DNA of 64,000 bases from Maricaulis sp048270265 (GCF_048270265.1 NZ_JBLWTD010000016.1:1-64000), one strand, 5' to 3'. Shown: positions 9,834 through 19,044, counted from the stretch's first letter. Translations and numbers: made by a program. Notes: a model not told the origin generated them from the sequence alone.

Positions 9834-10678
9834 AATCGCCCCGCCTGGAAATCGGCCACGGCCTGTTGCAGCTCGGCCTGGGTGTTCATTACGAAGGGGC
9901 CGTAGCGTGCCACCGGCTCATTGATCGGCTGGCCTGCGGCGAGGATGAAGCTCGCGCCCTGGGCTCCGGCTTTCAATTCTACCGCATCGCCATCGCTCAG
10001 GACGCCGAGGTCGGGTGCCTTGACGGTCTCGGTTCCGGCGGAAACCTCGCCCTTGTAGACCGAGATGAAAACCGTATGCCCGGCCGGCACCCCTTCCTTG
10101 AAAGTGGCACCGGGCTCCAGCGTGATGTCGAGCAGGAGCGGCCTGGTGGCGATCTGTTCGACCGGGCCGGTGACGCCGCTGGCGCTGGAGCCAGCCAGGA
10201 CGCGAACGCGGCTGTCTTCACGCTGTTCGACCGGGATCTGGTCAGCGCTGAACTCCTGGTAGCGCGGCGCCGTCATCTTCTGTTTCGCCGGCAGATTGAC
10301 CCAGAGCTGGAAGCCCCACATCCGGCCCTCGTCCTGTTCGGGCATTTCGGAGTGAACAATCCCGCGCCCGGCCGTCATCCACTGGATCCCGCCCGGTCCG
10401 ATCACGCCCTTGTGGCCCTTGTTGTCGCCATGACGCATGCGGCCATCGAGCATGATGGTGACGGTCTCGAAACCGCGATGCGGATGGCTGGGGAAGCCGG
10501 CGATATAGTCATCACGATTGTCAGAGCGGAACTGGTCGAGCATCAGGAATGGGTCGAGATAGTTCAGCCCCTGATGGCCGAGCATCCGCGTCAGCTTGAC
10601 CCCGGCACCGTCCGACGTCGGCATGCCGCGCGAGATCTGGCTGATCCGGCGGGCTCTGGTCTTGGTGGTGGTGGACAT
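9830..10678 (-). CDS. pirin family protein
   Basis: 282-residue bicupin. The metal ligands of pirins are visible in the N-terminal cupin: HPHRGFETV (H65, H67) and GIVHSEMP (H109, E111). The WMTAGRGIVHSE block is diagnostic. Bacterial pirins include quercetinases and regulators of central metabolism, so the role is open. ATG 10678 has an upstream aggagc; the frame runs further upstream but without family similarity. It interrupts the def-fmt neighbourhood. Confidence 0.9.
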   Translation of the reverse strand: MSTTTKTRARRISQISRGMPTSDGAGVKLTRMLGHQGLNYLDPFLMLDQFRSDNRDDYIAGFPSHPHRGFETVTIMLDGRMRHGDNKGHKGVIGPGGIQWMTAGRGIVHSEMPEQDEGRMWGFQLWVNLPAKQKMTAPRYQEFSADQIPVEQREDSRVRVLAGSSASGVTGPVEQIATRPLLLDITLEPGATFKEGVPAGHTVFISVYKGEVSAGTETVKAPDLGVLSDGDAVELKAGAQGASFILAAGQPINEPVARYGPFVMNTQAELQQAVADFQAGRF

Positions 10679-10844
10679 GATGCGCTCCTGCGGGCTCGGT
10701 AGAGCGTCAAAATAGGCCTTCGCGGTCCCGAAACCAGCCGCGTTGGCGAAAAGCATTGTTTCCGCTGCGGACAGGATCGCTTGTGCTTGACCCGGTCCGG
10801 CAGGTGCGGGATCGTTGCGAAACAATTTCAAGGGGATTGCCATA

Positions 10845-11426
10845 ATGAAACTGATCCACGCCAGCGCCGCGCTTGGCTTGATAAGCCTCGCAGCCTGTTC
10901 CGCACCGGAATCAACGCCAGCCAGCGACGACATGCTGGCGGCGCTGTCGCAATATTGCGGTCAGGCGTTCGAAGGCGCGGTCATCAGTGATGATCCTCGC
11001 GATGCCGACTGGGCCGCTGAGGTGCTGACCATCCATTTCCGCGAATGCAGTGATGACGAAGTCCGCATCCCCCTGCATGTCGGCGAGGATCGTTCGCGCA
11101 CCTGGATCATCAGCCGCCAGGGCGATGGCCTGCGCCTGCAGCACGACCATCGTCACGAAGATGGCAGCGATGATGCGGTGACCATGTATGGCGGTTCGAC
11201 CGTGACGCCGCCGGCCAATGGCCGCGCCGAATTCCCGGCCGATCAGTTCTCGAAAGACCTGTTCGAGCGCGAGGGGCTCGCGGTTTCAGTCACCAATGTC
11301 TGGACGATCGCGCTGACGGACGACACGTTGACCTATGCGCTCGATCGGCCGGAGCGTCATTTCGAGGTCAGCTTTGATATGACCCATCCGGTTGATGTTC
11401 CACCGGCCCCCTGGGGCGCCGAGTAG
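10845..11426 (+). CDS. hypothetical lipoprotein
   Basis: 193 residues. A signal peptide ends in the lipobox LAAC (cysteine about 18), so it is probably lipid-anchored in the envelope. The mature part is acidic, with several His/Asp-rich stretches (LQHDHRHEDGSDD). No family recognised. An aagggga ribosome site precedes ATG 10845. It converges with the Kazal lipoprotein across a perfect hairpin. Confidence 0.75.
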   Translation: MKLIHASAALGLISLAACSAPESTPASDDMLAALSQYCGQAFEGAVISDDPRDADWAAEVLTIHFRECSDDEVRIPLHVGEDRSRTWIISRQGDGLRLQHDHRHEDGSDDAVTMYGGSTVTPPANGRAEFPADQFSKDLFEREGLAVSVTNVWTIALTDDTLTYALDRPERHFEVSFDMTHPVDVPPAPWGAE

Positions 11427-11433
11427 GGATTCA

Positions 11434-11460
11434 GGGACATGCGCCTGTGGCGCATGTCCC
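11434..11460. repeat. 27-nt palindromic hairpin, copy 1
   Basis: A perfect 12-bp stem (gggacatgcgcc) with a 3-base loop, between the converging stops at 11426 and 11475. Two related hairpins occur at 16725 and 16860. There is no T-run, so it is not a standard intrinsic terminator, but its position suggests mRNA 3'-end protection or transcript separation. Confidence 0.8.
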
Positions 11461-11474
11461 GTCAGCTCCGCTTG

Positions 11475-11843
11475 TCAGTCATCATCTGACGGTGCGCAGG
11501 CGCCATCCCGCGCAACGCTGACGCCCGCAGATGCCGCGGTGCAGGCATTGCCATAGGTCTGGCCGTCGCAGCCGCAGACGGGGCGGTATTCGCGCGTGCA
11601 GGCCTGTGGCCTCGGTGTGCAGATACCGGACTGGTCCGCCGCGCCGCACTGGGCCGAGGGCTCATAGCGGCAATAGGCGTTCGCATCGGCGCAGCCCGTC
11701 CCCATCATGCCGCCGCACATGCCGCCAATTTCGGACGTCGGGCGTGTATTGGTGACGGGACCGTCCGGCGTCGATGCGGCGCAAGCGCTGAGCGCCAGGA
11801 GTCCGGAAACGAGGGTGATGAGAATGCCGGCCGGTTTTGTCAT
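11475..11843 (-). CDS. lipoprotein with a Kazal-type protease-inhibitor domain
   Basis: 122 residues: signal peptide with lipobox LSAC, a cysteine-rich linker, then a Kazal-like module (about 82-115) with CTREYRPVCGCDGQTYGNAC and a last cysteine in ARDGAC. Kazal modules bind and inhibit serine proteases in eukaryotes; bacterial lipoproteins with this module are known but mostly uncharacterised. A role against extracellular or predatory proteases is a guess. Confidence 0.85.
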   Translation of the reverse strand: MTKPAGILITLVSGLLALSACAASTPDGPVTNTRPTSEIGGMCGGMMGTGCADANAYCRYEPSAQCGAADQSGICTPRPQACTREYRPVCGCDGQTYGNACTAASAGVSVARDGACAPSDDD

Positions 11844-11929
11844 GGTGTCGCTCCTGCTTGGCGGTCAGCCTATATCAAAGTTAAGACAGCGGGAATAAGT
11901 CGATTGATCTTGACGGGACAATAGCGCGC

Positions 11930-12862
11930 ATGACCCTCCGCCTCGCCTTCATGGGAACGCCCGACTTTGCGGTCCGCTCGCTCGCCGAGATCGCTGCAGC
12001 GGGGCACGAGATCGTGCGCGTCTATACCCAGCCGCCGCGCAAGCGCGGACGTGGCCAGTCGGAGCAGAAGACGCCGGTGCACCAGCTGGCCGAACTATTG
12101 GGAATTCCCGTCTCCACCCCTGGCAGCTTTAGGGATGATGCGGTGCTCGAGGCGTTCGAGTCTCTCGATCTTGATGCCGCCATCGTCGTCGCCTTCGGGC
12201 AAATCCTGCCACAACGGGCGCTGGATGCGCCGCGCCTGGGCTGCCTGAATCTGCACGGATCCCTGCTCCCACGCTGGCGCGGGGCGGCGCCGATCCAGCG
12301 CGCGATCATGGCCGGCGATAGCCAGACCGGTGTCCAGATCCAGCAGATGGAAGCCGGGCTGGATACCGGCCCGATCCTGCTGTCCGAAACCGTTGCCATC
12401 AGCGAAACCGACACCGCCGCCAGTCTGCACGACAGGCTGATGGATGTCGGCGCCCTGATGTGGCCGCGCGCCCTGGCGGCGCTCGAACGCGGCTCCTTGC
12501 AGGCGGTGCCGCAAGCGGAAGATGGCGTCACCTACGCCAAAAAGATCACGCCGGAGGAGGCGCGCATCGACTGGTCGCGCCCGGCGGCGGAACTCTCGCC
12601 GCACATCCGTGGCCTCTCGCCCTTTCCCGGCGCCTGGTTCGAGCTGGCGACCGAGAAGGGGCCCGTTCGGGTCAAGGTCCTGCTTGCGGCCAGCGAGGCG
12701 GGCGAGGGCGCGCCCGGCACGGCGCTCGACGACAAGCTTCTGATCGCCTGTGGTTCCGGTGCCCTGCGCCTGCTGCGTCTGCAGCGCGAGGGCAAGGGGG
12801 CGATGAAGGCGGAGGACTTCCTGCGCGGCACCGCTGTGCCGGCCGGAACGGTGCTGGGCTGA
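11930..12862 (+). CDS. fmt: methionyl-tRNA formyltransferase
   Basis: Formylates initiator Met-tRNA using 10-formyl-THF. 310 residues, the usual size. It opens with LRLAFMGTPDFAVRSLAEI and carries the folate-binding/catalytic signature NLHGSLLPRWRGAAP, followed by GVQIQQMEAGLDTGPIL and a C-terminal tRNA-binding domain. The stop and the truA start share one base (TGATG), so the pair is coupled. Confidence 0.95.
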   Translation: MTLRLAFMGTPDFAVRSLAEIAAAGHEIVRVYTQPPRKRGRGQSEQKTPVHQLAELLGIPVSTPGSFRDDAVLEAFESLDLDAAIVVAFGQILPQRALDAPRLGCLNLHGSLLPRWRGAAPIQRAIMAGDSQTGVQIQQMEAGLDTGPILLSETVAISETDTAASLHDRLMDVGALMWPRALAALERGSLQAVPQAEDGVTYAKKITPEEARIDWSRPAAELSPHIRGLSPFPGAWFELATEKGPVRVKVLLAASEAGEGAPGTALDDKLLIACGSGALRLLRLQREGKGAMKAEDFLRGTAVPAGTVLG

Positions 12863-13605
12863 TGCCGCGCTACAAGCTCACCCTGGAATATGACGGCACG
12901 CCATTCTACGGCTGGCAGTGGCAGGATCACGGCCCGTCCGTGCAGGGCTCGCTGCAACGCGCGGCGCTGGCGCTCAATGGCGCGCCGGTGATCGTTCAGG
13001 GCGCGGGCCGCACCGATAGCGGTGTGCACGCGCTGGGGCAGGTGGCGCATCTCGATCTCGACAAGGATCTGCGTTGCGACCGGGTGCGCGATGCGCTCAA
13101 TCACCATCTGCGTCCCGATCCGATTGCCGTGCTCGAGGCCGAGAAGGTCGGCGAGGATTTTCACGCCCGTTTCTCGGCCACCAAGCGGCATTATCTCTAC
13201 CGCCTGATCGACCGCCGCTCGCCGCTCACCCTCGACAAGGGCCAGATCTGGCGCGTGCCGCAACGGCTCGATAGCGATGCCATGCATGCGGCGGCGCAGA
13301 TGCTGGTGGGCAGCCATGATTTTTCCACCTTCCGCGATGCGCAATGCCAGGCGGAAAGCCCGGTCAAGACGCTCGACGAGATCCGTGTTTCGCGCATTGG
13401 CGAGGAGGTACAGGTGACCTGCTCGGCGCGCTCCTTCCTGCACCGCCAGGTGCGCTCTTTTGTCGGCTCCCTGGTCGAGGTCGGGGTCGGCAAATGGTCG
13501 CTGCGCGATTTCAAGGCCGCGCTTGATGCGGCCGATCGCAAGCGTTGCGGCCCGGTGGCTCCGTCGGACGGGCTCTATCTGGTGGCCGTGGATTATCCGG
13601 ACTGA
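12862..13605 (+). CDS. truA: tRNA pseudouridine(38-40) synthase TruA
   Basis: 247 residues. The catalytic aspartate is D52 in GRTDSGVHALGQVAH, and the N-terminal YKLTLEYDGTPFYGWQ and C-terminal RSFLHRQVRSFVGSL blocks match the family. The start overlaps the fmt stop by one base. Modifies the anticodon arm of many tRNAs. Confidence 0.95.
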   Translation: MPRYKLTLEYDGTPFYGWQWQDHGPSVQGSLQRAALALNGAPVIVQGAGRTDSGVHALGQVAHLDLDKDLRCDRVRDALNHHLRPDPIAVLEAEKVGEDFHARFSATKRHYLYRLIDRRSPLTLDKGQIWRVPQRLDSDAMHAAAQMLVGSHDFSTFRDAQCQAESPVKTLDEIRVSRIGEEVQVTCSARSFLHRQVRSFVGSLVEVGVGKWSLRDFKAALDAADRKRCGPVAPSDGLYLVAVDYPD

Positions 13606-13615
13606 GGCCTGGGGC

Positions 13616-14197
13616 CTAGCCGGCCGACGCGCCGGGTGTCATCGCGAGGCTCAGGCCAATGAGCAGGAATTCCGATGCCAGCAGTGGCACGGCCGCCGCC
13701 GCCGCCGAGGTCAGGGTGGGTTGGCCCAGGGCGATATAGGCGATGCGCCAGTGCACCAGAATCCGCAGATATCGGTATAGCCAGAGCAGTATGGCGATCA
13801 GCTGCAAATTGATCAGGCCGGCCATGAACAGGGTGTAGATCGTGGCCTGGATCGCAAACAGGATGATCGAACTCCAATTGTGCAACACCACCCAGGCGGC
13901 CCAGCGGCCTCGCGCGCCGACAATGCTCGCCGCCAGCGCTGCCGCGAGCGGGAATACCACCCAGGACAGGGAATAGACGAGGAAGTCCTCGAGCCCGTAG
14001 ACGCGTTCGCCATTGGAGCCGTGCCAGGCACTGAGCAGGCTGAGTGTGACCAGGGGCAGGGCAAAAATCGCCGCCGAGAAGGAACGCCACAACCCGCCCA
14101 TCGACGTGTTGAAATTCTCCTCCCAGCCCTCCTTGAAGGTCAGGATGCGCCAGCATCCCTGCACCGCAAGCCAGGCCTCCGCGACCAGTCTGATCAT
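13616..14197 (-). CDS. membrane protein of unknown function, coupled to dapE
   Basis: 193 residues with about four to five hydrophobic helices (around 40-60, 70-95, 105-145, 165-190). Its ATG overlaps the dapE stop by four bases, so translation is coupled. The opening MIRLVAEAWLAVQGCWRILT is amphipathic rather than a cleavable signal. No family recognised. The operon link to diaminopimelate synthesis may be only transcriptional. Confidence 0.75.
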   Translation of the reverse strand: MIRLVAEAWLAVQGCWRILTFKEGWEENFNTSMGGLWRSFSAAIFALPLVTLSLLSAWHGSNGERVYGLEDFLVYSLSWVVFPLAAALAASIVGARGRWAAWVVLHNWSSIILFAIQATIYTLFMAGLINLQLIAILLWLYRYLRILVHWRIAYIALGQPTLTSAAAAAVPLLASEFLLIGLSLAMTPGASAG

Positions 14198-15360
14198 GCC
14201 GGCGTGTCCGTGAAATAGCGGGCGAGGATGCGGGTATAGATGCGGGTCAGCGTTTCCAGGTCGGCCACCGGCACGCATTCATCGATCTTGTGCATGCTGG
14301 CGCCCACCAGGCCGAATTCGGCGACAGGTCCGTATTTGTGGATGAAGCGGGCATCGCTGGTGCCGCCGCCGGTGGTGAGCGCGGCGCGGCGGCCGGTCTC
14401 GGCCTCGATCGCGTCCTGCAACAGGGTGGTGAAGGCTCCGGCCGGGGTCAGGAAGGCCTCGCCGGTGACATGGATATCGCAGACCACCTCGCCGTCGAAG
14501 GTCAGCGCCACCAGCGCCGCCTCATCCTCGATCCAGCGGGTCAGCTCGTCGCCGGTATGGGCGATATTGAAGCGGATATTGAAGCGCGCCTCGGCATGGC
14601 CCGGGATCACATTGGTGGTCGGATTGCCGACATCGATACTGGTGACCTCCAGATTGGAGGGCTGGAAATTCTCCGCGCCGTCATCGAGCAGGCGCGCGGT
14701 GAGGCGGCCGAGCAGGGTGAGCAAAGGCGGGATCGGGTTTTCCGCCCGTTCCGGATAGGCGACATGGCCCTGGCGGCCGGTGATGGAGATCCGGCAATTG
14801 AGACTGCCGCGCCGGCCCGACTTGATCGTCTCGCCCATCGCGTTGGGATTGCTTGGTTCGCCAACCAGGCAATGATCGAAGCGCTCGCCCTCGGCGGCGA
14901 GCTGTTCCAGCGCCGCCTTGGTGCCATTGATCGCCATGCCCTCCTCATCGCCGGTGATCAGAAAGGCGATCGAGCCGTCCGGTTCGCCGTGCTCGTCGAG
15001 CAGACGCTGCACCGAGGCGACCATGGCGGCGATGGCGCCTTTCATGTCGGCGGCGCCGCGGCCCCACAACACGCCCTCGACCGCCTCGGCGGCGAAGGGC
15101 GGGTGGGTCCATTTGGCGTCATTGCCCGGGGGCACGACATCGGTATGGCCGGCAAACATGAAACAGGGGGCTGCTGTGCCGCGGCGGGCATAGAGATTGT
15201 CGATCTCGCCGAAGGGCAGACGCCGGCAGGCAAAGCCGAGGCTTTCCAGTGCCTGCTGCACCACATCCAGCGCTCCGGCATCGGCCGGGGTCACCGAGGG
15301 ACAGCGGATCAGGCGCTGGGCGAGCGCGAGCGGATTGGAAAGATCGAGAGCTGTGTTCAT
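14194..15360 (-). CDS. dapE: succinyl-diaminopimelate desuccinylase
   Basis: Hydrolyses N-succinyl-LL-DAP to LL-DAP in lysine and peptidoglycan synthesis. 388 residues of the M20 metallopeptidase fold: FAGHTDVVPPG (H72 ligand), GRGAADMKGAI (bridging D105) and TGDEEG (catalytic/ligand Glu pair) are intact, with the dimerisation domain between. ATG 15360 (MNTALDLSNP) is used; the upstream extension lacks similarity. Its pathway partner dapD is 3.7 kb away. Confidence 0.94.
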   Translation of the reverse strand: MNTALDLSNPLALAQRLIRCPSVTPADAGALDVVQQALESLGFACRRLPFGEIDNLYARRGTAAPCFMFAGHTDVVPPGNDAKWTHPPFAAEAVEGVLWGRGAADMKGAIAAMVASVQRLLDEHGEPDGSIAFLITGDEEGMAINGTKAALEQLAAEGERFDHCLVGEPSNPNAMGETIKSGRRGSLNCRISITGRQGHVAYPERAENPIPPLLTLLGRLTARLLDDGAENFQPSNLEVTSIDVGNPTTNVIPGHAEARFNIRFNIAHTGDELTRWIEDEAALVALTFDGEVVCDIHVTGEAFLTPAGAFTTLLQDAIEAETGRRAALTTGGGTSDARFIHKYGPVAEFGLVGASMHKIDECVPVADLETLTRIYTRILARYFTDTPA

Positions 15361-15410
15361 AATCGAAACATAGCCGGTTCGTCCGGCCGCGCCAGAACAA
15401 GGATGCAGCC

Positions 15411-15881
15411 ATGAGCAAGTTTGCCGTCGAGGATGTCGCTGAAATCTCGAAGAGCGGCTATCCCGCACCGTTCAACGAAGCCTGCAATGGCCGCCATACC
15501 CGCCGTCTCGGCGGGGCTGCCGGCCTGACCCAGTTCGGCGTCAACCAGGTCCGGCTCGAGCCCGGCGCCTGGTCATCCCAGCGCCATTGGCACACGCATG
15601 AGGATGAATTCGTCCAGATCATCTCCGGCGAGGCGGTGCTGGTGATGGATGGCGGCGAGACCGTGATGCGTCCCGGTGATTGCGCCGGCTTCCGCGCCGG
15701 CGTCGAGGACGGGCATCACCTGGTCAACCGCTCGGACGAGGATTGCATCTTCCTCGCCATCGGCACCCGCATCGACGCGGATGGCGCCGAATACCCCGAT
15801 ATCGACATGAGGGCCCTGCCGGAACGCTATGACCGGCCGGGCACGGGCACTTTCGTCCACAAGGATGGCACGCCTTATTGA
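15411..15881 (+). CDS. cupin-domain protein
   Basis: 156-residue single-domain cupin. Motif 1 is HWHTHEDEFVQIISGE and motif 2 is MRPGDCAGFRAGVEDGHHLV, giving a plausible three-His/Glu metal site. It resembles the COG3837-type cupins, whose substrates are mostly unknown. It diverges from dapE with 50 bases between starts, so promoters overlap. Confidence 0.85.
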   Translation: MSKFAVEDVAEISKSGYPAPFNEACNGRHTRRLGGAAGLTQFGVNQVRLEPGAWSSQRHWHTHEDEFVQIISGEAVLVMDGGETVMRPGDCAGFRAGVEDGHHLVNRSDEDCIFLAIGTRIDADGAEYPDIDMRALPERYDRPGTGTFVHKDGTPY

Positions 15882-15995
15882 TTCCATTTGAGTTTCTTTG
15901 AGCGCGCGGGTTGCGTTCGGCGCCATGCCCCCTAGGGTGACGCGGTCGCACCCTGCGGTAACTCTCCGAGAAAACCCAAGGTGTGGATCATCCTC

Positions 15996-16697
15996 ATGAA
16001 AAATTTCGCCATTGCGATCGCTGCGACCGCCGCATTATTCGGCTCAGTCGCCGATGCGCAAAAGGACGTGACAGCCACCGCGGCCGTCACACCTCGCGTC
16101 AGTCAGCCGGGCGAGGAACTCCTCTTCATCGTGCGGGGTATCGAGTACAATTGTCTCGCGCGGCACCCGGATGGTGGAGTCTTCCGTGAGCCGTGTGTGG
16201 ATGGCGCCACCAATCAGCACTGGGGAATTTTGAGCGACCCCGGCGGCTATCGTCTGGTCCATCGCAATGGCGGATGCCTGAACCCCGGTGAACCCATGAC
16301 CAGCCGCTATCTCGGGGCGGCCTACTTGGAAGCTTGCGCCCTGTCGCCCACTCAGGACATTAACCCGCGCCACCTGCTTGAGTCTCAGGACTACGTCCTG
16401 GTCATCCTCGATGGCGGGCGGCGCACTGTTATGCGTAGTGGGGAGCAACCGCGCGGCGAGAGGGTCATTGAGCGGTACTTCGCGCTGCGCCGGACGTTCA
16501 ACTGGAGCGGATATGATGAATTCCTCGTGGATGAACCCATCGGTGCGAACCCGGGCGAGGTGACGGGCTTCGGCGCCGGGAGGGTGCCCGTGCAGCATCC
16601 AACCCGCGCGTATTTTGATGCCAATCAGGAAGGCCCGTCGTCGGAGCCTGATCGCCGGATCCTCTGGCAGATCATTGAGTACGAAGAGCCCGGCTGA
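15996..16697 (+). CDS. exported protein, possible ricin-type beta-trefoil lectin
   Basis: 233 residues with a clear signal peptide cut after SVADA. The mature region has repeated blocks such as CVDGATNQHWGILSDPGGY and LVHRNGGCLNPGEP, reminiscent of ricin-B/CDT-A trefoil repeats (NQHW in place of the QxW motif). The lectin call is tentative. ATG 15996 is preferred over an in-frame GTG 15 bases upstream because the signal peptide starts there. It converges with the 16898 gene. Confidence 0.6.
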   Translation: MKNFAIAIAATAALFGSVADAQKDVTATAAVTPRVSQPGEELLFIVRGIEYNCLARHPDGGVFREPCVDGATNQHWGILSDPGGYRLVHRNGGCLNPGEPMTSRYLGAAYLEACALSPTQDINPRHLLESQDYVLVILDGGRRTVMRSGEQPRGERVIERYFALRRTFNWSGYDEFLVDEPIGANPGEVTGFGAGRVPVQHPTRAYFDANQEGPSSEPDRRILWQIIEYEEPG

Positions 16698-16724
16698 GGC
16701 GCACCTGACCTCGCCCCAGGGTGA

Positions 16725-16751
16725 GGGACATGTACCTCTGGTACGTGTCCC
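16725..16751. repeat. 27-nt palindromic hairpin, copy 2
   Basis: Stem gggacatgtacc with ggtacgtgtccc, 12 pairs including one G-U, loop of three. Same family as 11434-11460, again between convergent genes. Confidence 0.75.
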
Positions 16752-16859
16752 GGGGAGGCAATCTTCTCTCGTTGAAGGGGCTGAATGCTCCTCTTGCCGA
16801 GCCTTGCCTTGGCTCTCGCACAGAATTCCGTTGAGGACCAAAACAGAAATTTGCCCGAT

Positions 16860-16886
16860 GGGACGCGCACCAGAGGTACACGTCCC
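16860..16886. repeat. 27-nt palindromic hairpin, copy 3 (degenerate)
   Basis: gggacgcgcacc / ggtacacgtccc, 10 of 12 positions pair, loop aga. It lies 12 bases from the 16898 stop and pairs up with copy 2 across the same convergent spacer. The degenerate left arm suggests decay of an older copy. Confidence 0.65.
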
Positions 16887-16897
16887 TCGTTCAGACC

Positions 16898-17254
16898 CTA
16901 GTGCGAGCGCCCGTGCGTCTCGCGATAGCGTTCCATCGAGATCGAGATCTTGAACGTCTCGCGATATTTGGGTGAGCCCACCGGGCGGGGCGGGTGCTGG
17001 GCTGTCAGGGCGAGGATGCGCTCCAGCGTGTCGTGGGCGGCGCCGCTCTGGCCGGCACCGATATAGGCGTGCAGCTCGACCAGCGCGTCGGACAGCGGAT
17101 CGCCGCCGCGGATGATGAAATAGGGCTCATTGGCATCGAGCCGCTTGAGGACATCGAATTCCGACGGGTTGTTGGCGGAGCCGTAGGGCGCGGTCGGATC
17201 GGCAGCATCCGGATTGGTCTTGGCTTTCACATCGCTCACGGCAATTTCCTTCAT
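16898..17254 (-). CDS. conserved-looking small protein of unknown function
   Basis: 118 residues starting MKEIAVSDVKAKTNPDAADP, soluble, no membrane segment. The central part (FDVLKRLDANEPYFIIRGGD, then LVELHAYIGAGQS) is well structured and codon use is normal, so it looks real. Family not recognised. Neighbours (lectin-like protein, flavoprotein) give no hint. Confidence 0.6.
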   Translation of the reverse strand: MKEIAVSDVKAKTNPDAADPTAPYGSANNPSEFDVLKRLDANEPYFIIRGGDPLSDALVELHAYIGAGQSGAAHDTLERILALTAQHPPRPVGSPKYRETFKISISMERYRETHGRSH

Positions 17255-17365
17255 GGTTCTTCGCTGGCGGGTATTGCATCAGATTCGAGCGTCCCGCGAC
17301 AGGGCCGCATCAGCGCACTGGGCGGGATTCTGGCTGTTTCGCCGTGGAAAGACTAGAAGTCGCCC

Positions 17366-18643
17366 ATGACCGAACAATCTTCCAGACAAATCGCCATCAT
17401 TGGTGGCGGCCCCGCCGGCCTGATCGCCGCCGAACGGCTCAGCGCCCGCGGCCACGCCGTCACCGTTTACGAGCGCATGCCGACTCTGGGGCGCAAATTC
17501 CTCATGGCCGGGCGTGGCGGGCTCAACCTGACCCATAGCGATGACCGCGAGGCCTTTGTCGCGCGCTATCGCGAGGCCACCGGCTGGATGTCGTCCTGGC
17601 TGGAAATCTTCACCCCCGCGGATCTGTGCGCCTGGGCCGAGAGCCTGGACCAGCCGACCTTTGTCGGCACCAGCGGTCGTGTCTTTCCCAAGGCGATGAA
17701 GGCCTCGCCGCTGCTGCGCGCCTGGATCGCCCGGCTCGATGCCCAGGGCGTGCAGTTCCGCATGCGTCATGAGTGGGCAGGCTGGGGCGAGGACGGCGAA
17801 TTGTTGTTCAACACGCCTGACGGGGAGATCACTATCGACAAGCCCGACGCCACATTGCTGGCGCTCGGCGGTGCCAGCTGGCCCAGGCTCGGTTCGGATG
17901 GTGGCTGGGCCGATAGGCTGCGCGCTCGCGATGTCGAGGTGCATGAGCTGGCCGCGACCAATTGCGGTGTCCAGATCGCCTGGAGCGAGATCATGAAATC
18001 GCGCTTCGCCGGCCAGCCGCTGAAGACGATCTCGATCAGCCTGAATGGCGAAACCGTGCGCGGCGAGGCGATGATCTCGGAATACGGGCTGGAAGGCGGC
18101 GCGGTCTATGCGCTCTCCACCCCGATCCGCAAGGCGCTGGCCACCGGTTATCCGGTAACGGCGACGATCGATCTGCGGCCCAATCACAGGATTGGCGAGA
18201 TCACCGAGCGGATCGCGTCGGCGAAAAAGGGCCAGTCGCTGGCCAATACACTGCGCAAGGCCGGCCTGTCACCGCAGGCGATCGGCCTGCTGCGCGAGAG
18301 CGGTGAACTGCCCGGCGAGCCGGCCGATCTGGCCCGTCGGATCAAGGCGACGCCGGTCACCATCACCGCCCAGACCGGACTGGAACGCGCGATTTCCTCG
18401 GCCGGCGGCATTGCCCGCGAAGGGCTTGATATCGGCCTGATGCTCAAAGCCCTGCCGGGCGTCTTCGTCGCCGGCGAGATGATCGACTGGGAAGCGCCGA
18501 CCGGTGGCTATCTCCTGCAGGGCTGTTTCTCGACCGGCATCGCTGCGGCACGCGGGATCGAGGTCTGGATGGGGCTGCAGACGCAGCCGGAAGACGTGGC
18601 AGTGTCCGGGGTCGTGGCTGACGAAGGCCCCCACACCGAATAA
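17366..18643 (+). CDS. FAD-dependent oxidoreductase of the HI0933/BaiN-like family (TIGR03862 type)
   Basis: 425 residues. The dinucleotide-binding motif IGGGPAGLIAAERL (about 12-25) is followed by GRKFLMAGRGGLNLTH, the family's second signature, and a C-terminal VAGEMIDWEAPTGGYLLQGC flavin-contact block. These proteins resemble flavin reductases of unknown physiological substrate. Single-gene transcription unit. Confidence 0.85.
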   Translation: MTEQSSRQIAIIGGGPAGLIAAERLSARGHAVTVYERMPTLGRKFLMAGRGGLNLTHSDDREAFVARYREATGWMSSWLEIFTPADLCAWAESLDQPTFVGTSGRVFPKAMKASPLLRAWIARLDAQGVQFRMRHEWAGWGEDGELLFNTPDGEITIDKPDATLLALGGASWPRLGSDGGWADRLRARDVEVHELAATNCGVQIAWSEIMKSRFAGQPLKTISISLNGETVRGEAMISEYGLEGGAVYALSTPIRKALATGYPVTATIDLRPNHRIGEITERIASAKKGQSLANTLRKAGLSPQAIGLLRESGELPGEPADLARRIKATPVTITAQTGLERAISSAGGIAREGLDIGLMLKALPGVFVAGEMIDWEAPTGGYLLQGCFSTGIAAARGIEVWMGLQTQPEDVAVSGVVADEGPHTE

Positions 18644-19044
18644 TCGCGCCCGGCGTTTCATTCCTGCCTGCCCGGGTTATTCCTGGCCCGGGTATTCCTG
18701 TCTTCTCCGCCCCCTGGCGGCGCGGGGTTATAGTCATGCGGATTTCGCTCTTTGACACCGTGGATGGATCACCAAAAACGCGCCCGCGCCGCGCCGGAAT
18801 ACCCGCGGCGGCGGGCATTGGCCTGGCGCAAATCCGGTCTCGCAATGGCAGGCTGACAGCCTCTGTCACACCTCCAGTCATCGCGTCCGGGCCTTTGCCG
18901 GCAGGGCTGAAGCCCAATAATGACAGAGTGGCAGACTGGCAGTGTTTTTCCCGCGCAAGCGGAACAGACACACTCTGCCGCCCCCGGGCTGGCCCGGCTG
19001 TCATACCCGCCAAGGCGTGACGGAAACCGGCGCGTCAGACGAAT
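18644..19044. repeat. 401-bp gene-free stretch with short repeats
   Basis: No supportable gene. It begins with tandem copies of a 15-16 base unit (gcccgggttattcctg at 18670-18685, gcccgggtattcctg at 18686-18700). Near the end, ggctgtcatacccgccaagg resembles half of the common proteobacterial extragenic repeat that reads out as 'VIPAKAGIP'. A further related block (ggaatacccgcggcgg) lies at about 18798. It looks like eroded REP-type DNA between the flavoprotein and dapD. Confidence 0.5.

Noticed and set aside
18736..19020. 94-residue plus-strand frame between the flavoprotein and dapD
   Set aside because: It ends in AVIPAKA, the typical readout of an extragenic repeat, and lacks a ribosome site or codon bias.
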